NCBI GenBank assembly: GCA_946885845.1
Contig: CAMPHJ010000017.1
Location: 1 to 39,440, forward strand
Length of the DNA stretch: 39,440 nt
DNA from: an uncultured Sphingobium sp.
GTDB lineage: Bacteria; Pseudomonadota; Alphaproteobacteria; Sphingomonadales; Sphingomonadaceae
Reading direction: 5' to 3'
Below the pieces are notes generated by a model, which was not told where the DNA came from, searched no databases, and saw only the letters and a list, made by a program, of their open reading frames with translations. The translations under genes and the position numbers were made by a program. Shown here in pieces: positions 7,659 through 15,997 of this stretch. Position 1 is the first letter of the stretch, and every line of letters starts with the position of its first letter.

Positions 7659-8102
7659 TTAACTGAGCCAGTCCTGTGCCTTTGCGTCATCTTCGGCACG
7701 GGCATCGACCCATCGCGCTTCGCCGTCGCTGAAATGCTCCTTCTTCCAGAAGGGCGCATGGGATTTGAGCCAGTCGATCAGGAAGGCGCAGCTTTCCAGC
7801 GCGGCGGTGCGATGGCGGGAGGCCGTGCCGACGAACACGATACGCTCCCCCGGCTCCATCCGCCCGTGGCGGTGGATGACCCGCACGCCAAGCAGCGGCC
7901 AGCGGTTCATCGCGTCTTCGACGATGCGTTCGACCTGAACCATGGTCATTGCGGGATAATGTTGCAGTTCGAGCGCGACCACGCCGTCATCGCCCCGAAC
8001 GATGCCCGTAAAGCTGGCGACGCCGCCCCCGCCGCAATTTTCCAACGTGGCGAGTTCGGCAGACGTGTCGAAATCTTCAGTCTGGATCGAAACCCGCTTC
8101 AT
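7659..8102 (-). CDS. moaE: Molybdopterin synthase catalytic subunit MoaE
   Basis: A 147-residue large subunit of molybdopterin synthase, which inserts two sulfurs carried by MoaD into cyclic pyranopterin monophosphate. Visible motifs are GGGGVASFTGIVRGDDG near the start, HRHGRMEPGERIVFVGTASR in the middle, and SHAPFWKKE with the conserved lysines near residue 118. Its ATG overlaps the moaD stop codon (ATGA), so the two subunits are translationally coupled. The length is normal. The 190-base gap to oxyR (7469-7658) holds no gene that I can see. Confidence 0.95.
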   Translation of the reverse strand: MKRVSIQTEDFDTSAELATLENCGGGGVASFTGIVRGDDGVVALELQHYPAMTMVQVERIVEDAMNRWPLLGVRVIHRHGRMEPGERIVFVGTASRHRTAALESCAFLIDWLKSHAPFWKKEHFSDGEARWVDARAEDDAKAQDWLS

Positions 8103-8359
8103 CCGCCCGTGACTGGCGGAAAAATCGCCAGTTCCCGCGCCGTACCAATGGGGGTGTCGAGCGGCACGAAGCGCTGATCCAGCGCCGCGCGTATCCGTCG
8201 GGGTTCGCCAAGCGCCTGGGCATAGCCGCCCCCGCGCCCCGCGAGCATGGCAATCAGGTCCGTTATCTGCATATCCGGCGCTGGGCGCTCAATCTGTTCC
8301 TCATCCTGGCCGATGGCTTCGCGCACCCAGGCGAAATAGAGGATGTTGAGCGTTGCCAC
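8099..8359 (-). CDS. moaD: Molybdopterin synthase sulfur carrier subunit MoaD
   Basis: An 86-residue ubiquitin-like protein that ends in the required Gly-Gly (FPPVTGG), the site of thiocarboxylation. It begins ATLNILYFAWVREAIG, a typical MoaD first strand and helix. I take the GTG at 8359 as the start, because the open frame upstream lies within pgsA and the family begins with this strand. The start lies two bases after the pgsA stop, and the stop overlaps moaE. It works as a heterotetramer with MoaE. Confidence 0.92.
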   Translation of the reverse strand: MATLNILYFAWVREAIGQDEEQIERPAPDMQITDLIAMLAGRGGGYAQALGEPRRIRAALDQRFVPLDTPIGTARELAIFPPVTGG

Positions 8360-8361
8360 GG

Positions 8362-8925
8362 TCAATCCATATGCTTGATGCCGACGCGCAGATAATCCCA
8401 GCCAGTGACCAGCGTCAGGATCGCGGCGGCCCACAGGGTTGCGATGCCGACCATCTGCACGAAGGGGAACTGGGGCAAGGCCCCGGCCAGGATCAAAGCG
8501 CCCAGTGCGATAAGCTGAAACGCCGTTTTCCATTTGGCAAGCCGTGATACCGGGACCGACACCTGCAATCCGGCGAGGAATTCCCGCAGCCCCGACACCG
8601 CAATTTCCCGCAAAAGGATGATCATGGCCGCGGCGATGTGGATGCCGGCAATGTCCCGCGTAGCCGACAGCATCAGGATGACCGCGCCGACCATGATCTT
8701 GTCCGCGATGGGATCAAGGAAAATGCCCAGCCGGGATACCGCCCCCTGCGCGCGGGCCAGATAGCCGTCGAAATAATCCGTGATGCCCATCAGGCAGTAG
8801 AGCACGAAGGCAAAGGCATAACCCGTAGTCCAGCGCGCGCCCATCTCAGCAGGCCATAGCAATGCGACCAGCAAGGGGACCGTCAGGATACGCGAAAGCG
8901 TCAGCAAATTGGGCAGCGTCAGCAT
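8362..8925 (-). CDS. pgsA: CDP-diacylglycerol--glycerol-3-phosphate 3-phosphatidyltransferase
   Basis: A 187-residue integral membrane enzyme that makes phosphatidylglycerol phosphate, the first step toward phosphatidylglycerol and cardiolipin. The CDP-alcohol phosphotransferase signature is complete: DYFDGYLARAQG is followed by a segment ending in GIFLDPIADK, giving DxxDGxxAR-x8-GxxxDxxxD. It opens with MLTLPNLLTLSRI, the usual first helix, so I chose the start at 8925 over the in-frame ATG 48 bases upstream. Neither start has a strong ribosome site. It forms a tight operon with moaD and moaE, an association of convenience rather than an obvious functional link. Confidence 0.93.
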   Translation of the reverse strand: MLTLPNLLTLSRILTVPLLVALLWPAEMGARWTTGYAFAFVLYCLMGITDYFDGYLARAQGAVSRLGIFLDPIADKIMVGAVILMLSATRDIAGIHIAAAMIILLREIAVSGLREFLAGLQVSVPVSRLAKWKTAFQLIALGALILAGALPQFPFVQMVGIATLWAAAILTLVTGWDYLRVGIKHMD

Positions 8926-9068
8926 GGGCGCGAACTGCCACAGTCCGCGCTCCCGCACAAGCCGGGCCGACATCGGGAATGCGCGGGCCGCATGGAGGGT
9001 TGGACAGACTGGGCGGCAAAGGCTAGACCCCGCCCCGCTCCTCCACAGCGAAGAAGACCCTCCGGCCT

Positions 9069-10364
9069 ATGCAAGCCTCTCTCAGGCTCCTCAAAAAGCG
9101 CCGTTTTTTGCCGCTTTTTGTCACTCAGCTCCTCGGCGCCTTCAACGATAATCTGTTCAAGAACGCGATGGTGCTGTTCGTCGTTTACAGCGTGTATAAT
9201 GACGAACGGTCGGAAACCTGGTTCAGCGCGCTGGCCACCGGCATATTCATCCTGCCGTTTTTTGTGTTGTCCGCGCTGTCGGGCCAGTTGGCGGACCAGC
9301 GGGACAAGGCGAAGATCATCCGTTACGTCAAGGCGACGGAAATCGCGATCATGCTGGTCGGCGCTGCGGGGCTGGCCATGATCTGGAGCGGCATTGCCGT
9401 CCATATCGTCGCCATCCCGCTGTTGCTGGTGGCGCTGTTCGCGATGGGCGTGCATTCCACATTTTTCGGCCCGATCAAATATGCGATCCTGCCGCAGCAT
9501 CTGCACGACGACGAAGTGCTGGCCGGGACCGGCCTGGTCGAAGCAGGCACCTATATCGCCATCCTGGCGGGCACCATCCTGGCGGGGATCATCCCTGTCG
9601 AGGTCGCGGCAATCGCCATCGTGATCACCGCCGTGGTCGGCTATGTCGCCGGGCGCGAAGTCCCCCCCGCTCCGTCGCTGCTGGAAGAACAGCCGATCGA
9701 TTTTCACGTCATCCGGTCGGCGGTCACGCTGGTCCGCGCCACCATGCACATCCCCCGCCTGTTCCTGGCGATCATGGCCATCAGCTTTTTCTGGGCGGTG
9801 GGGTCGGTGCTGTTCATCCACTTCCCGCCGCTGGTCAAAAATGTTCTGTTCGCCGACAAGCCGGTCGCCAGCCTGTTTCTGGCGATTTTTTCCATCGGCA
9901 TCGCGATTGGCTCCATCGCCATCAACCGCCTGTTAAAAGGCCATGTTTCGGCCCGTTACGCGCCTGCGTCCGTGATCGGCATGGGGCTGTGCATCGTCGC
10001 TTTTCACGTGGTGTGCGCCATGTGGGTGCCGGGATCGGATGGCAAGATGTTGTCGCTGGGCGGTTTTCTGGCGCATCCGCTGGCGATCGCCTTGTCGGCT
10101 TGCCTGCTGGGCGTGGCGACTTTTGGGGGCATGTTCGTCGTGCCGCTTTACGCGTTCCTGACCACGACGGTTGAAAAATGCGAGGCGGCGCGCACCGTGG
10201 CGGCCAATAATATCGTGAATTCCGGCGCGATGGTGACCGGATCGCTGATCGCCATAGGGCTGAGCATCGCGGGCATTTCCGTCGTGAATCAGTTGCTGCT
10301 GGTGGCGCTGCTGTGCCTGCCCTGCGCATGGCTGGCGTGGCGGCTGCACAAGGCGTGCGATTGA
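9069..10364 (+). CDS. MFS transporter, LplT/Aas-like
   Basis: A 431-residue transporter of the major facilitator superfamily with about twelve hydrophobic helices. The first helix region FVTQLLGAFNDNLFKNAMV and the loop THSTFFGP-like segment GVHSTFFGPIKYAILP match the permease domain of LplT lysophospholipid flippases and of MFS-acyltransferase fusions. In the fusions an acyltransferase and an acyl-ACP synthetase domain follow; here the protein ends after the last helix, so only transport is encoded. Transport of lysophospholipids across the inner membrane is likely by family, not proven. It is divergent from pgsA, a phospholipid gene. Confidence 0.8.
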   Translation: MQASLRLLKKRRFLPLFVTQLLGAFNDNLFKNAMVLFVVYSVYNDERSETWFSALATGIFILPFFVLSALSGQLADQRDKAKIIRYVKATEIAIMLVGAAGLAMIWSGIAVHIVAIPLLLVALFAMGVHSTFFGPIKYAILPQHLHDDEVLAGTGLVEAGTYIAILAGTILAGIIPVEVAAIAIVITAVVGYVAGREVPPAPSLLEEQPIDFHVIRSAVTLVRATMHIPRLFLAIMAISFFWAVGSVLFIHFPPLVKNVLFADKPVASLFLAIFSIGIAIGSIAINRLLKGHVSARYAPASVIGMGLCIVAFHVVCAMWVPGSDGKMLSLGGFLAHPLAIALSACLLGVATFGGMFVVPLYAFLTTTVEKCEAARTVAANNIVNSGAMVTGSLIAIGLSIAGISVVNQLLLVALLCLPCAWLAWRLHKACD

Positions 10365-10375
10365 TGGCGCGTGGC

Positions 10376-10570
10376 CTAATAGATGAAGCTGTAGAAGGCC
10401 GTGAAAAACGCGCTAAAGCTGAGCACAAACAGTTTCCAGTCGCCATCGTCGGATGATGGCGCGGCGTCCTTGCCCTTCGCATCCGTTGCTTCCAGCACAT
10501 GGGCAGGCAGCTGCTGGCGGAAGGGATGCCGCGCAGATTCCGTCGTCAGGGCCAGAGATCGGTTCCTCAT
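10376..10570 (-). CDS. Small protein with C-terminal membrane segment
   Basis: A 64-residue protein if started at MRNRSLALTT; an upstream in-frame start at 10606 would add 12 residues. The first 40 residues are polar (HPFRQQLPAHVLEATDAKGK). The last 20 form one hydrophobic, aromatic-rich helix (WKLFVLSFSAFFTAFYSFIY), suggesting a tail-anchored inner-membrane protein. I recognise no family. It is convergent with the MFS gene and divergent from the penicillin-binding protein gene, which lies 107 bases away. Neither start has a strong ribosome site. Confidence 0.55.
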   Translation of the reverse strand: MRNRSLALTTESARHPFRQQLPAHVLEATDAKGKDAAPSSDDGDWKLFVLSFSAFFTAFYSFIY

Positions 10571-10677
10571 AGACCCAGTTAACGCTTTCTTTACCTTTTG
10601 GACCATCCACAATCGTGGTTAATCAAATTTCGTGCCGTGTCAGGACACTCTTGACCGTATCAATCTGACAATACAGC

Positions 10678-12753
10678 ATGACCGGACCGATGAAAGATCC
10701 CCTGCCCGCTCCCCTGCCCGACGCCGATCCCGCCCGCGAATTCGGCGCTGGACCGCCCAGCGCTTTCGCGTCGCCCACGCCGTGGCGCAGGGGGCTGCAT
10801 ATCGCGGGATGGATCGTCGCGGGGCTGCTGGCGCTGCTGATGATCATGATTGCGTGGCTTGCGGTTACCGCTCCGCTGTCCCGGTCGCTAAAGCCGATCG
10901 CGCCGCCCAGCATCAGCCTGATGTCGGCGGATGGTCATCTGATCGCTCGCCGGGGGGCGGTGATCGACCGGCCGGTCGCGATGGCCGATCTGCCCGGCCA
11001 TGTGCCGCAAGCGTTCATGGCAATCGAGGACCGCCGCTTTTACAGCCACTGGGGCATCGATCCGCGCGGTATCGCCAGGGCGGCGTGGCATAATTTCTGG
11101 TCGGATGGCGCTTCACAAGGGGGCAGCACGATCACGCAACAGCTGGCGAAGGGGGTATTCCTGTCGAGCGACCGGACCTTTGGCCGCAAGGCGCGCGAGG
11201 CGCTGATCGCCTTTTGGCTGGAGGCGTGGCTGACCAAGGACCAGATTTTCGAACGCTATCTGTCGAACGTCTATTTCGGTGACAATGTCTATGGGTTGAG
11301 GGCGGCGTCGCTGCATTATTTCAGCCGTCAGCCCGAACGGCTGACGATCCCCCAGGCGGCGATGCTGGCGGGGCTGCTGAAGGCGCCATCGCGGCTGGCC
11401 CCGACCAGCAACCTGACCGGTGCCCGGGCGCGCGCGGCGCTGGTGACGCAGGCGATGGTCGAGGCGGGCTATATCACCAAGGCGCAGCGCAATGGCCTGC
11501 GCCCCGCGCGCCTGAACGTGCGGGAAACGGCTGAGCCGACCACCGGCACATATTTCGCCGACTGGGTCCTGCCCGACGCGCGCGACCGGGCGGGTGCGGT
11601 CTATGGCGCGCAGACGATCAGGACGACGCTGGACTGGCGCATCCAAAGGCTGGCCGAAGCTGCCATCCGCCGCGCTCCGTTGGGGGGAGCGGAAGCAGCG
11701 CTGGTCGCGATGAAGCCCGACGGCAGCGTGGTCGCGATGGTCGGCGGCAAAAATTACCGCAAGAGCAGCTTCAACCGCGCGGTGCAGGCGAAGCGGCAGC
11801 CCGGATCGACATTCAAGCTGTTCGTCTACCTCGCCGCTTTCCGCGCGGGCATGACGCCGGAGGACATGATCGAGGACACGCCGATCACCACCGGCAGCTA
11901 TCGCCCCGCCAATCACGGCGGCAAATATCGCGGTCGGATCACCTTGCGGCAGGCGTTCGCCGCGTCCAGCAATGTCGCGGCAGTGCGGCTGACGCAGAAG
12001 GTTGGCGTGGACAATGTCATACAGGTGGCGCGCGACCTGGGGATCACCGCGCCGCTGACCGAGGATCTGAGCCTGGCGCTGGGCACGTCGGAAATCCCGC
12101 TGGTGGAACTCGCCGAAGCCTATGCGGCGGTCGCGGCCGGGGCCTATCCGGTGCTGGCCCACGGCCTGCCGCCGGAGGAACGCGGCTGGTTCGACCGGCT
12201 GATGGGCCGCCAACGCCATTTCAGCGACGATCACCTGGAAATGATCCGCGACCTGCTGTCCTCTGCGGCGAACCGGGGCACGGGGAGCGCCGCGGCGCTG
12301 CGCACCAGCACGTTCGGCAAGACCGGGACGACCCAGGACAGCCGGGACGCGATCTTCGTGGGCTATGCGGGCGGGCTGGTGACGGCGGTCTGGATCGGTA
12401 ATGATGATAACAGTCCCCTGCCCGGCGGCGCGGCGGGCGGCGGCATCCCCGCGCGCATCTGGCGCGATTTCATGGGCCGCGCGATCAACGAGCCTGTCGA
12501 GGCGCCTGAGGAGGAACAGGACAGCGACCTGGTCAACGCCATCGCCAATGTGACGGTCGAAGCGGGGCTGGGCAACATGACGCTGGACATCGACCCTGAT
12601 GGCGTATCGGTGAACCTGGGGCCCAACCAGTTGCGCCTGCCGATCGGTTCTCCGGCCGCCCCGCCGGTTGCACCGGGTCAAGACCCGGCACAGGGAGCGC
12701 CCCCGCCCCGGATCACAGTGCCTCTGCCGGTCGAAGAAAATCGCGCGCCTTAA
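10678..12753 (+). CDS. Class A penicillin-binding protein (PBP1, bifunctional)
   Basis: A 691-residue peptidoglycan synthase. A Pro-rich cytoplasmic tail is followed by one membrane helix (about residues 42-63). The GT51 glycosyltransferase domain has catalytic Glu117 in the EDRRFYSHWGID motif, and QGGSTITQQLAK. The transpeptidase domain has Ser377 in STFK, the SSN motif near 430-432 and KTG at 548-550. All catalytic residues are present, so it should polymerise and cross-link glycan strands. The C-terminal tail after about residue 610 is acidic and then Pro-rich. It is shorter than enterobacterial PBP1a and lacks the extra insert domain. The start could also be the ATG 12 bases downstream. 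Confidence 0.93.
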   Translation: MTGPMKDPLPAPLPDADPAREFGAGPPSAFASPTPWRRGLHIAGWIVAGLLALLMIMIAWLAVTAPLSRSLKPIAPPSISLMSADGHLIARRGAVIDRPVAMADLPGHVPQAFMAIEDRRFYSHWGIDPRGIARAAWHNFWSDGASQGGSTITQQLAKGVFLSSDRTFGRKAREALIAFWLEAWLTKDQIFERYLSNVYFGDNVYGLRAASLHYFSRQPERLTIPQAAMLAGLLKAPSRLAPTSNLTGARARAALVTQAMVEAGYITKAQRNGLRPARLNVRETAEPTTGTYFADWVLPDARDRAGAVYGAQTIRTTLDWRIQRLAEAAIRRAPLGGAEAALVAMKPDGSVVAMVGGKNYRKSSFNRAVQAKRQPGSTFKLFVYLAAFRAGMTPEDMIEDTPITTGSYRPANHGGKYRGRITLRQAFAASSNVAAVRLTQKVGVDNVIQVARDLGITAPLTEDLSLALGTSEIPLVELAEAYAAVAAGAYPVLAHGLPPEERGWFDRLMGRQRHFSDDHLEMIRDLLSSAANRGTGSAAALRTSTFGKTGTTQDSRDAIFVGYAGGLVTAVWIGNDDNSPLPGGAAGGGIPARIWRDFMGRAINEPVEAPEEEQDSDLVNAIANVTVEAGLGNMTLDIDPDGVSVNLGPNQLRLPIGSPAAPPVAPGQDPAQGAPPPRITVPLPVEENRAP

Positions 12754-12861
12754 GGTCGGCGCGGCGTGATGCTCCAGCAGCCGTCACCAGCCTGAACTAT
12801 TATCGACAAGGGAGGCACAAGCAGCCTTCCGCCGACCGCCAAGCTATCCTACATGGGCGGG

Positions 12862-13284
12862 ATGAGCGCCCCCCTGTACAACAAGGATATATTGCGGCTG
12901 GCCGCGAGCATCCCGCATCATCAGCGGCTCGCCGATCCGCAGGCGACCGTCGAGAAGCGTTCGCCCACCTGCGGTTCACGGGTCACGGCGGACATATCCA
13001 TGGAGGATGGCCGGGTCGCGAACCTGGGGCTGGACGTGAAGGCATGCGCCCTGGGGCAGGCTTCAGCCGCATTGATGGCGGCGCAGGCCATCGGCATGTC
13101 CACCGAAGAACTGGCCGAGGCACGCGACAAGCTGACCGATTATCTGTCGGGGCGCAGCGACGATCTGGATTTCTGGCCCGGCCTTGCGGTGTTGGCCCCG
13201 GCGCGTGGCTATCCCGCGCGGCATGCATCGATCCGGCTCGGATTTGAAGCGATTGCCGAGGCAGCGCGGATGGCCGACGCCTGA
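12862..13284 (+). CDS. NifU/SufU-like iron-sulfur scaffold protein
   Basis: A 140-residue protein of the IscU/NifU N-terminal fold, beginning MSAPLYNKDILRLAA. The first ligand region SPTCGSRVTADI and the second ACALGQAS are present with their cysteines. At the third ligand position the sequence reads RHASIRLGF, with serine where IscU and SufU have cysteine. It may therefore bind a cluster differently or act as an accessory protein. I start it at the second ATG; an in-frame ATG lies 9 bases upstream. The stop overlaps the start of the antiporter gene (TGATG), so the two are coupled. Confidence 0.82.
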   Translation: MSAPLYNKDILRLAASIPHHQRLADPQATVEKRSPTCGSRVTADISMEDGRVANLGLDVKACALGQASAALMAAQAIGMSTEELAEARDKLTDYLSGRSDDLDFWPGLAVLAPARGYPARHASIRLGFEAIAEAARMADA

Positions 13285-15104
13285 TGGCTGGGCAAAGCGT
13301 GGTTGCGGGCCACCCGCCGGTTTCCGCAACGGATGTGCTGCTGTCCGAGGGCGTGATCCTGCTGGGCGCGGCGGTGTTGTTCGTCATGCTGTTCCGGCGC
13401 TTCGGCCTGGGTGCCGTTCTGGGCTATCTGGTGGCGGGCGCGCTGGTGGGACCGCAGGGACTGGGCCTAGTGGGCGGCGCGGAATCGAAGCTCGCCATTG
13501 CCGAACTTGGCATCGTGCTGCTGTTGTTCCTGGTCGGGCTGGAATTGCACCCGGCCAGACTGTGGCGGCTGAAGCGCGATATATTCGCGCTGGGTCTGGC
13601 ACAGGTCGTTCTGTGCGGCCTCGCCCTGACGGCGATCATATTTTACCTGACCGGCTTTACTTTGGGGGCAGCAATCGCGCTGGGCCTGCCGCTGGCGCTT
13701 TCATCGACCGCGCAGGTGCTGCCCAGCCTGAAAAGCAGCGGGCGCATCAATTCGCCTTTTGGCGAGAAGGTCTTTTCAATCCTGCTGTTCCAGGACCTGT
13801 CGATTGTCCCGTTGATCACCATCGTTGCCGCCCTGTCGCGCAATCCACTCGATGCAGCCGGTCCGCCGGGATGGATGCTGGCGGGATACACAGTTGCCGC
13901 GATTGCCGGACTGGTGCTGGCCGGGCGATTCATCCTGCGCCCGCTGCTGCAATTGGTCGGCAGGCTGGGCGAACGCGAATTGTTCGTGGTCGTGGGCCTG
14001 TTTACCGTTCTGGCTGCGGCATCGCTGATGCATATGCTGCATCTATCGACCGCGCTGGGCGCATTTGTCGCGGGCGTGATGCTGGCCGATTCCCCCTATC
14101 GGCATGAGATTGAATCGGATGTCGAGCCGTTCCGTTCCATCCTGCTGGGCCTGTTCTTTCTGGCGGTGGGCATGGTGCTGGACCTGCAGGCAGTCGCCGC
14201 CAATCCCATATTTGTCATTGGCATGGCCGTGGTGCTGGTGGCTACCAAGGCGTTGCTGATCACCGGCCTGGCGCGGTTGTTCGGCATGGAATGGGCACCC
14301 GCCGTCGGTGCTGGCCTGTTGCTGTCCCAAGGCGGCGAGTTCGGATTTGTCCTGTTCGCGCAGGCGCAAAACGCGCTGCTGATCGCGCCGGAAGGGGCCA
14401 GCCTGTTCAGCGCGATCGTCACCCTGTCGATGGCGACGACCCCTTTCCTCATGCTGTTCGCGCGCAGGCTGGAGTTCGCCCGTTCCAAGGACGTGTCGGA
14501 ACTGGCAGGCCCGGAGGAAGCCACCCGTGGCACCGCGATCATCGTCGGCTTTGGCCGATTTGGACAGACGGTCGCCCAGATGCTGATGGGCCATGGGTTC
14601 AGTGTCGTCTTAATCGACAAGAAGCCTGCACAGATTGAAACGTCCAGCCGATTCGACATGAAGGTTTATTATGGCGACGGCACCCGCATGGACCTGTTGC
14701 GGCGGGCCGGTGCCGAAGATGCGCGACTGATCGCCTTTTGCATCGATGACCCCATGCTGGACAAGCGGACGTTGGAGCCGATCGCGGAAGCGTTCCCGCA
14801 GGCCGCGCTTGTGGTGCGGGCATTCGACCGGCGGCAACTGCTGGAACTGCGCGACATGGACCTGACCGGCGTCGTGCGGGAAGTGTTTGAATCGGCCATC
14901 TGCATGGGTGTCCAGGCGATGGAAGCGCTGGGCGTCCCGCAGGGCGAGATCGAAGAGGTCGAGCGGCAGTATCGCCAGAATGACCAACAAAGGCTGGCGG
15001 CGCAAAATGAACAGGGCAGCCTGCTGGCGGCCAAGGAACTGATGTTTCGCCCCGGACGGCGGATGCGATTACTGGCGCGGGGCGAAGGAGACGAAGCGGT
15101 ATGA
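13284..15104 (+). CDS. CPA2 family K+/H+ antiporter with RCK domain (KefB/KefC-like)
   Basis: A 606-residue cation:proton antiporter. About twelve hydrophobic helices (residues 15-400) include the family segments ELGIVLLLFLVGLELHP and LGLPLALSSTAQVLPSLK. The cytoplasmic RCK_N (TrkA-N) domain has the nucleotide-binding motif IIVGFGRFGQ near 417-426. It matches glutathione-gated potassium efflux systems such as KefB and KefC, which acidify the cytoplasm against electrophiles. Glutathione gating in this protein is inferred only. Its start is coupled to the scaffold gene and its end overlaps the DUF423 gene by four bases. Confidence 0.9.
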   Translation: MAGQSVVAGHPPVSATDVLLSEGVILLGAAVLFVMLFRRFGLGAVLGYLVAGALVGPQGLGLVGGAESKLAIAELGIVLLLFLVGLELHPARLWRLKRDIFALGLAQVVLCGLALTAIIFYLTGFTLGAAIALGLPLALSSTAQVLPSLKSSGRINSPFGEKVFSILLFQDLSIVPLITIVAALSRNPLDAAGPPGWMLAGYTVAAIAGLVLAGRFILRPLLQLVGRLGERELFVVVGLFTVLAAASLMHMLHLSTALGAFVAGVMLADSPYRHEIESDVEPFRSILLGLFFLAVGMVLDLQAVAANPIFVIGMAVVLVATKALLITGLARLFGMEWAPAVGAGLLLSQGGEFGFVLFAQAQNALLIAPEGASLFSAIVTLSMATTPFLMLFARRLEFARSKDVSELAGPEEATRGTAIIVGFGRFGQTVAQMLMGHGFSVVLIDKKPAQIETSSRFDMKVYYGDGTRMDLLRRAGAEDARLIAFCIDDPMLDKRTLEPIAEAFPQAALVVRAFDRRQLLELRDMDLTGVVREVFESAICMGVQAMEALGVPQGEIEEVERQYRQNDQQRLAAQNEQGSLLAAKELMFRPGRRMRLLARGEGDEAV

Positions 15105-15427
15105 TCGGAGTATGGGCGGCATTGTCGGCCGCAATCGCGATCGGTGCTGGCGCATTTGGGGCGCATGGCGCGTCCAGCCCGCAGGCGGCGGAATGGTTGC
15201 GCACCGGTAGCCTTTATCAGTTGATCCACGCCGTCGCTGCTATCAGCCTGATGAATATCGCGCGGGGTCCGGCCGTCCTGCTGCTGATCGGGGCAGCCAT
15301 TTTTGCGCTGACGCTGTACGCAATGGCCATTGGCGGGCCACGATGGCTGGGCGCGGTGACACCTATCGGCGGGACTTTGATGATCGCGGGATGGATATGG
15401 ACCGCATGGACCTATTGGCGGGCCTGA
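15101..15427 (+). CDS. DUF423 family membrane protein
   Basis: A 108-residue protein with four predicted membrane helices and the family opening GAGAFGAHG after the first helix, followed by WLRTGSLYQLIHAVA. It belongs to the YgdD-like DUF423 family of small inner-membrane proteins, whose function is unknown. The ATG overlaps the antiporter stop (ATGA), so it is expressed with the antiporter. The length is normal for the family. Confidence 0.88.
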   Translation: MIGVWAALSAAIAIGAGAFGAHGASSPQAAEWLRTGSLYQLIHAVAAISLMNIARGPAVLLLIGAAIFALTLYAMAIGGPRWLGAVTPIGGTLMIAGWIWTAWTYWRA

Positions 15428-15472
15428 CAGGCCGTGCTTGCCCCAGGACGCACCCCAGCCTAGATTGGAACC

Positions 15473-15940
15473 ATGGCCGAACATCACCATCACCATAATG
15501 AGCCGACCGGAACGAAACTGTCGGACGCGGCGCGCGCTACGCTGGAAGCGCGCAACGAACAGTGGACACCGATGCGCGCATCCATATTCGACGCGCTGGC
15601 CGCGGAAGAAAAGCCCGCTTCAGCCTATGACATTGCCGACAATGTTTCCAAGGCGCGTGGAAAGCGGGTCGCGCCCAACAGTGTCTATCGAATCCTGGAC
15701 CTGTTCGTCGCCAATAATATTGCGATGCGCGTAGAAAGCGCGAACGCCTATATCGCCAATGCACATCCTGGATGTCACCATGATTGCATTTTCCTGGTAT
15801 GCCGAAACTGCAAAGAGGCGACCCATGTCGATGACGATGTCGTGACCAGGGAAGTTCGGTCAGTGGCGGAGCAGGAAGGTTTTCACGCAGAACGACCGGT
15901 GATTGAGATTTTGGGCACCTGCGCCAAGTGCGCGGCCTGA
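15473..15940 (+). CDS. zur: Fur family regulator, Zur-type
   Basis: A 155-residue metal-dependent repressor. The winged helix spans about residues 15-85 (TPMRASIFDAL, SAYDIADNV, PNSVYRILDLF). The dimer domain carries CHHDCIFLVCRNCKE and ends with CAKC; the two CxxC pairs form the structural zinc site of this family. Sequence style and the short C-terminus suit Zur, the zinc uptake regulator, better than Fur, but the target metal is inferred. The N-terminus has five consecutive histidines (MAEHHHHHN). It follows DUF423 after 45 bases on the same strand. No zinc transporter genes are adjacent. Confidence 0.85.
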   Translation: MAEHHHHHNEPTGTKLSDAARATLEARNEQWTPMRASIFDALAAEEKPASAYDIADNVSKARGKRVAPNSVYRILDLFVANNIAMRVESANAYIANAHPGCHHDCIFLVCRNCKEATHVDDDVVTREVRSVAEQEGFHAERPVIEILGTCAKCAA

Positions 15941-15997
15941 CAGGACTGATGCGATTGTGCCGTCAAAGACCCAGCGCGCTTGGAGTATATGCCTTTC

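Noticed and set aside
12740..12770. Possible terminator after the PBP1 gene (GCGCGCC and GGCGCGG)
   Set aside because: The stem is short and no T run follows.
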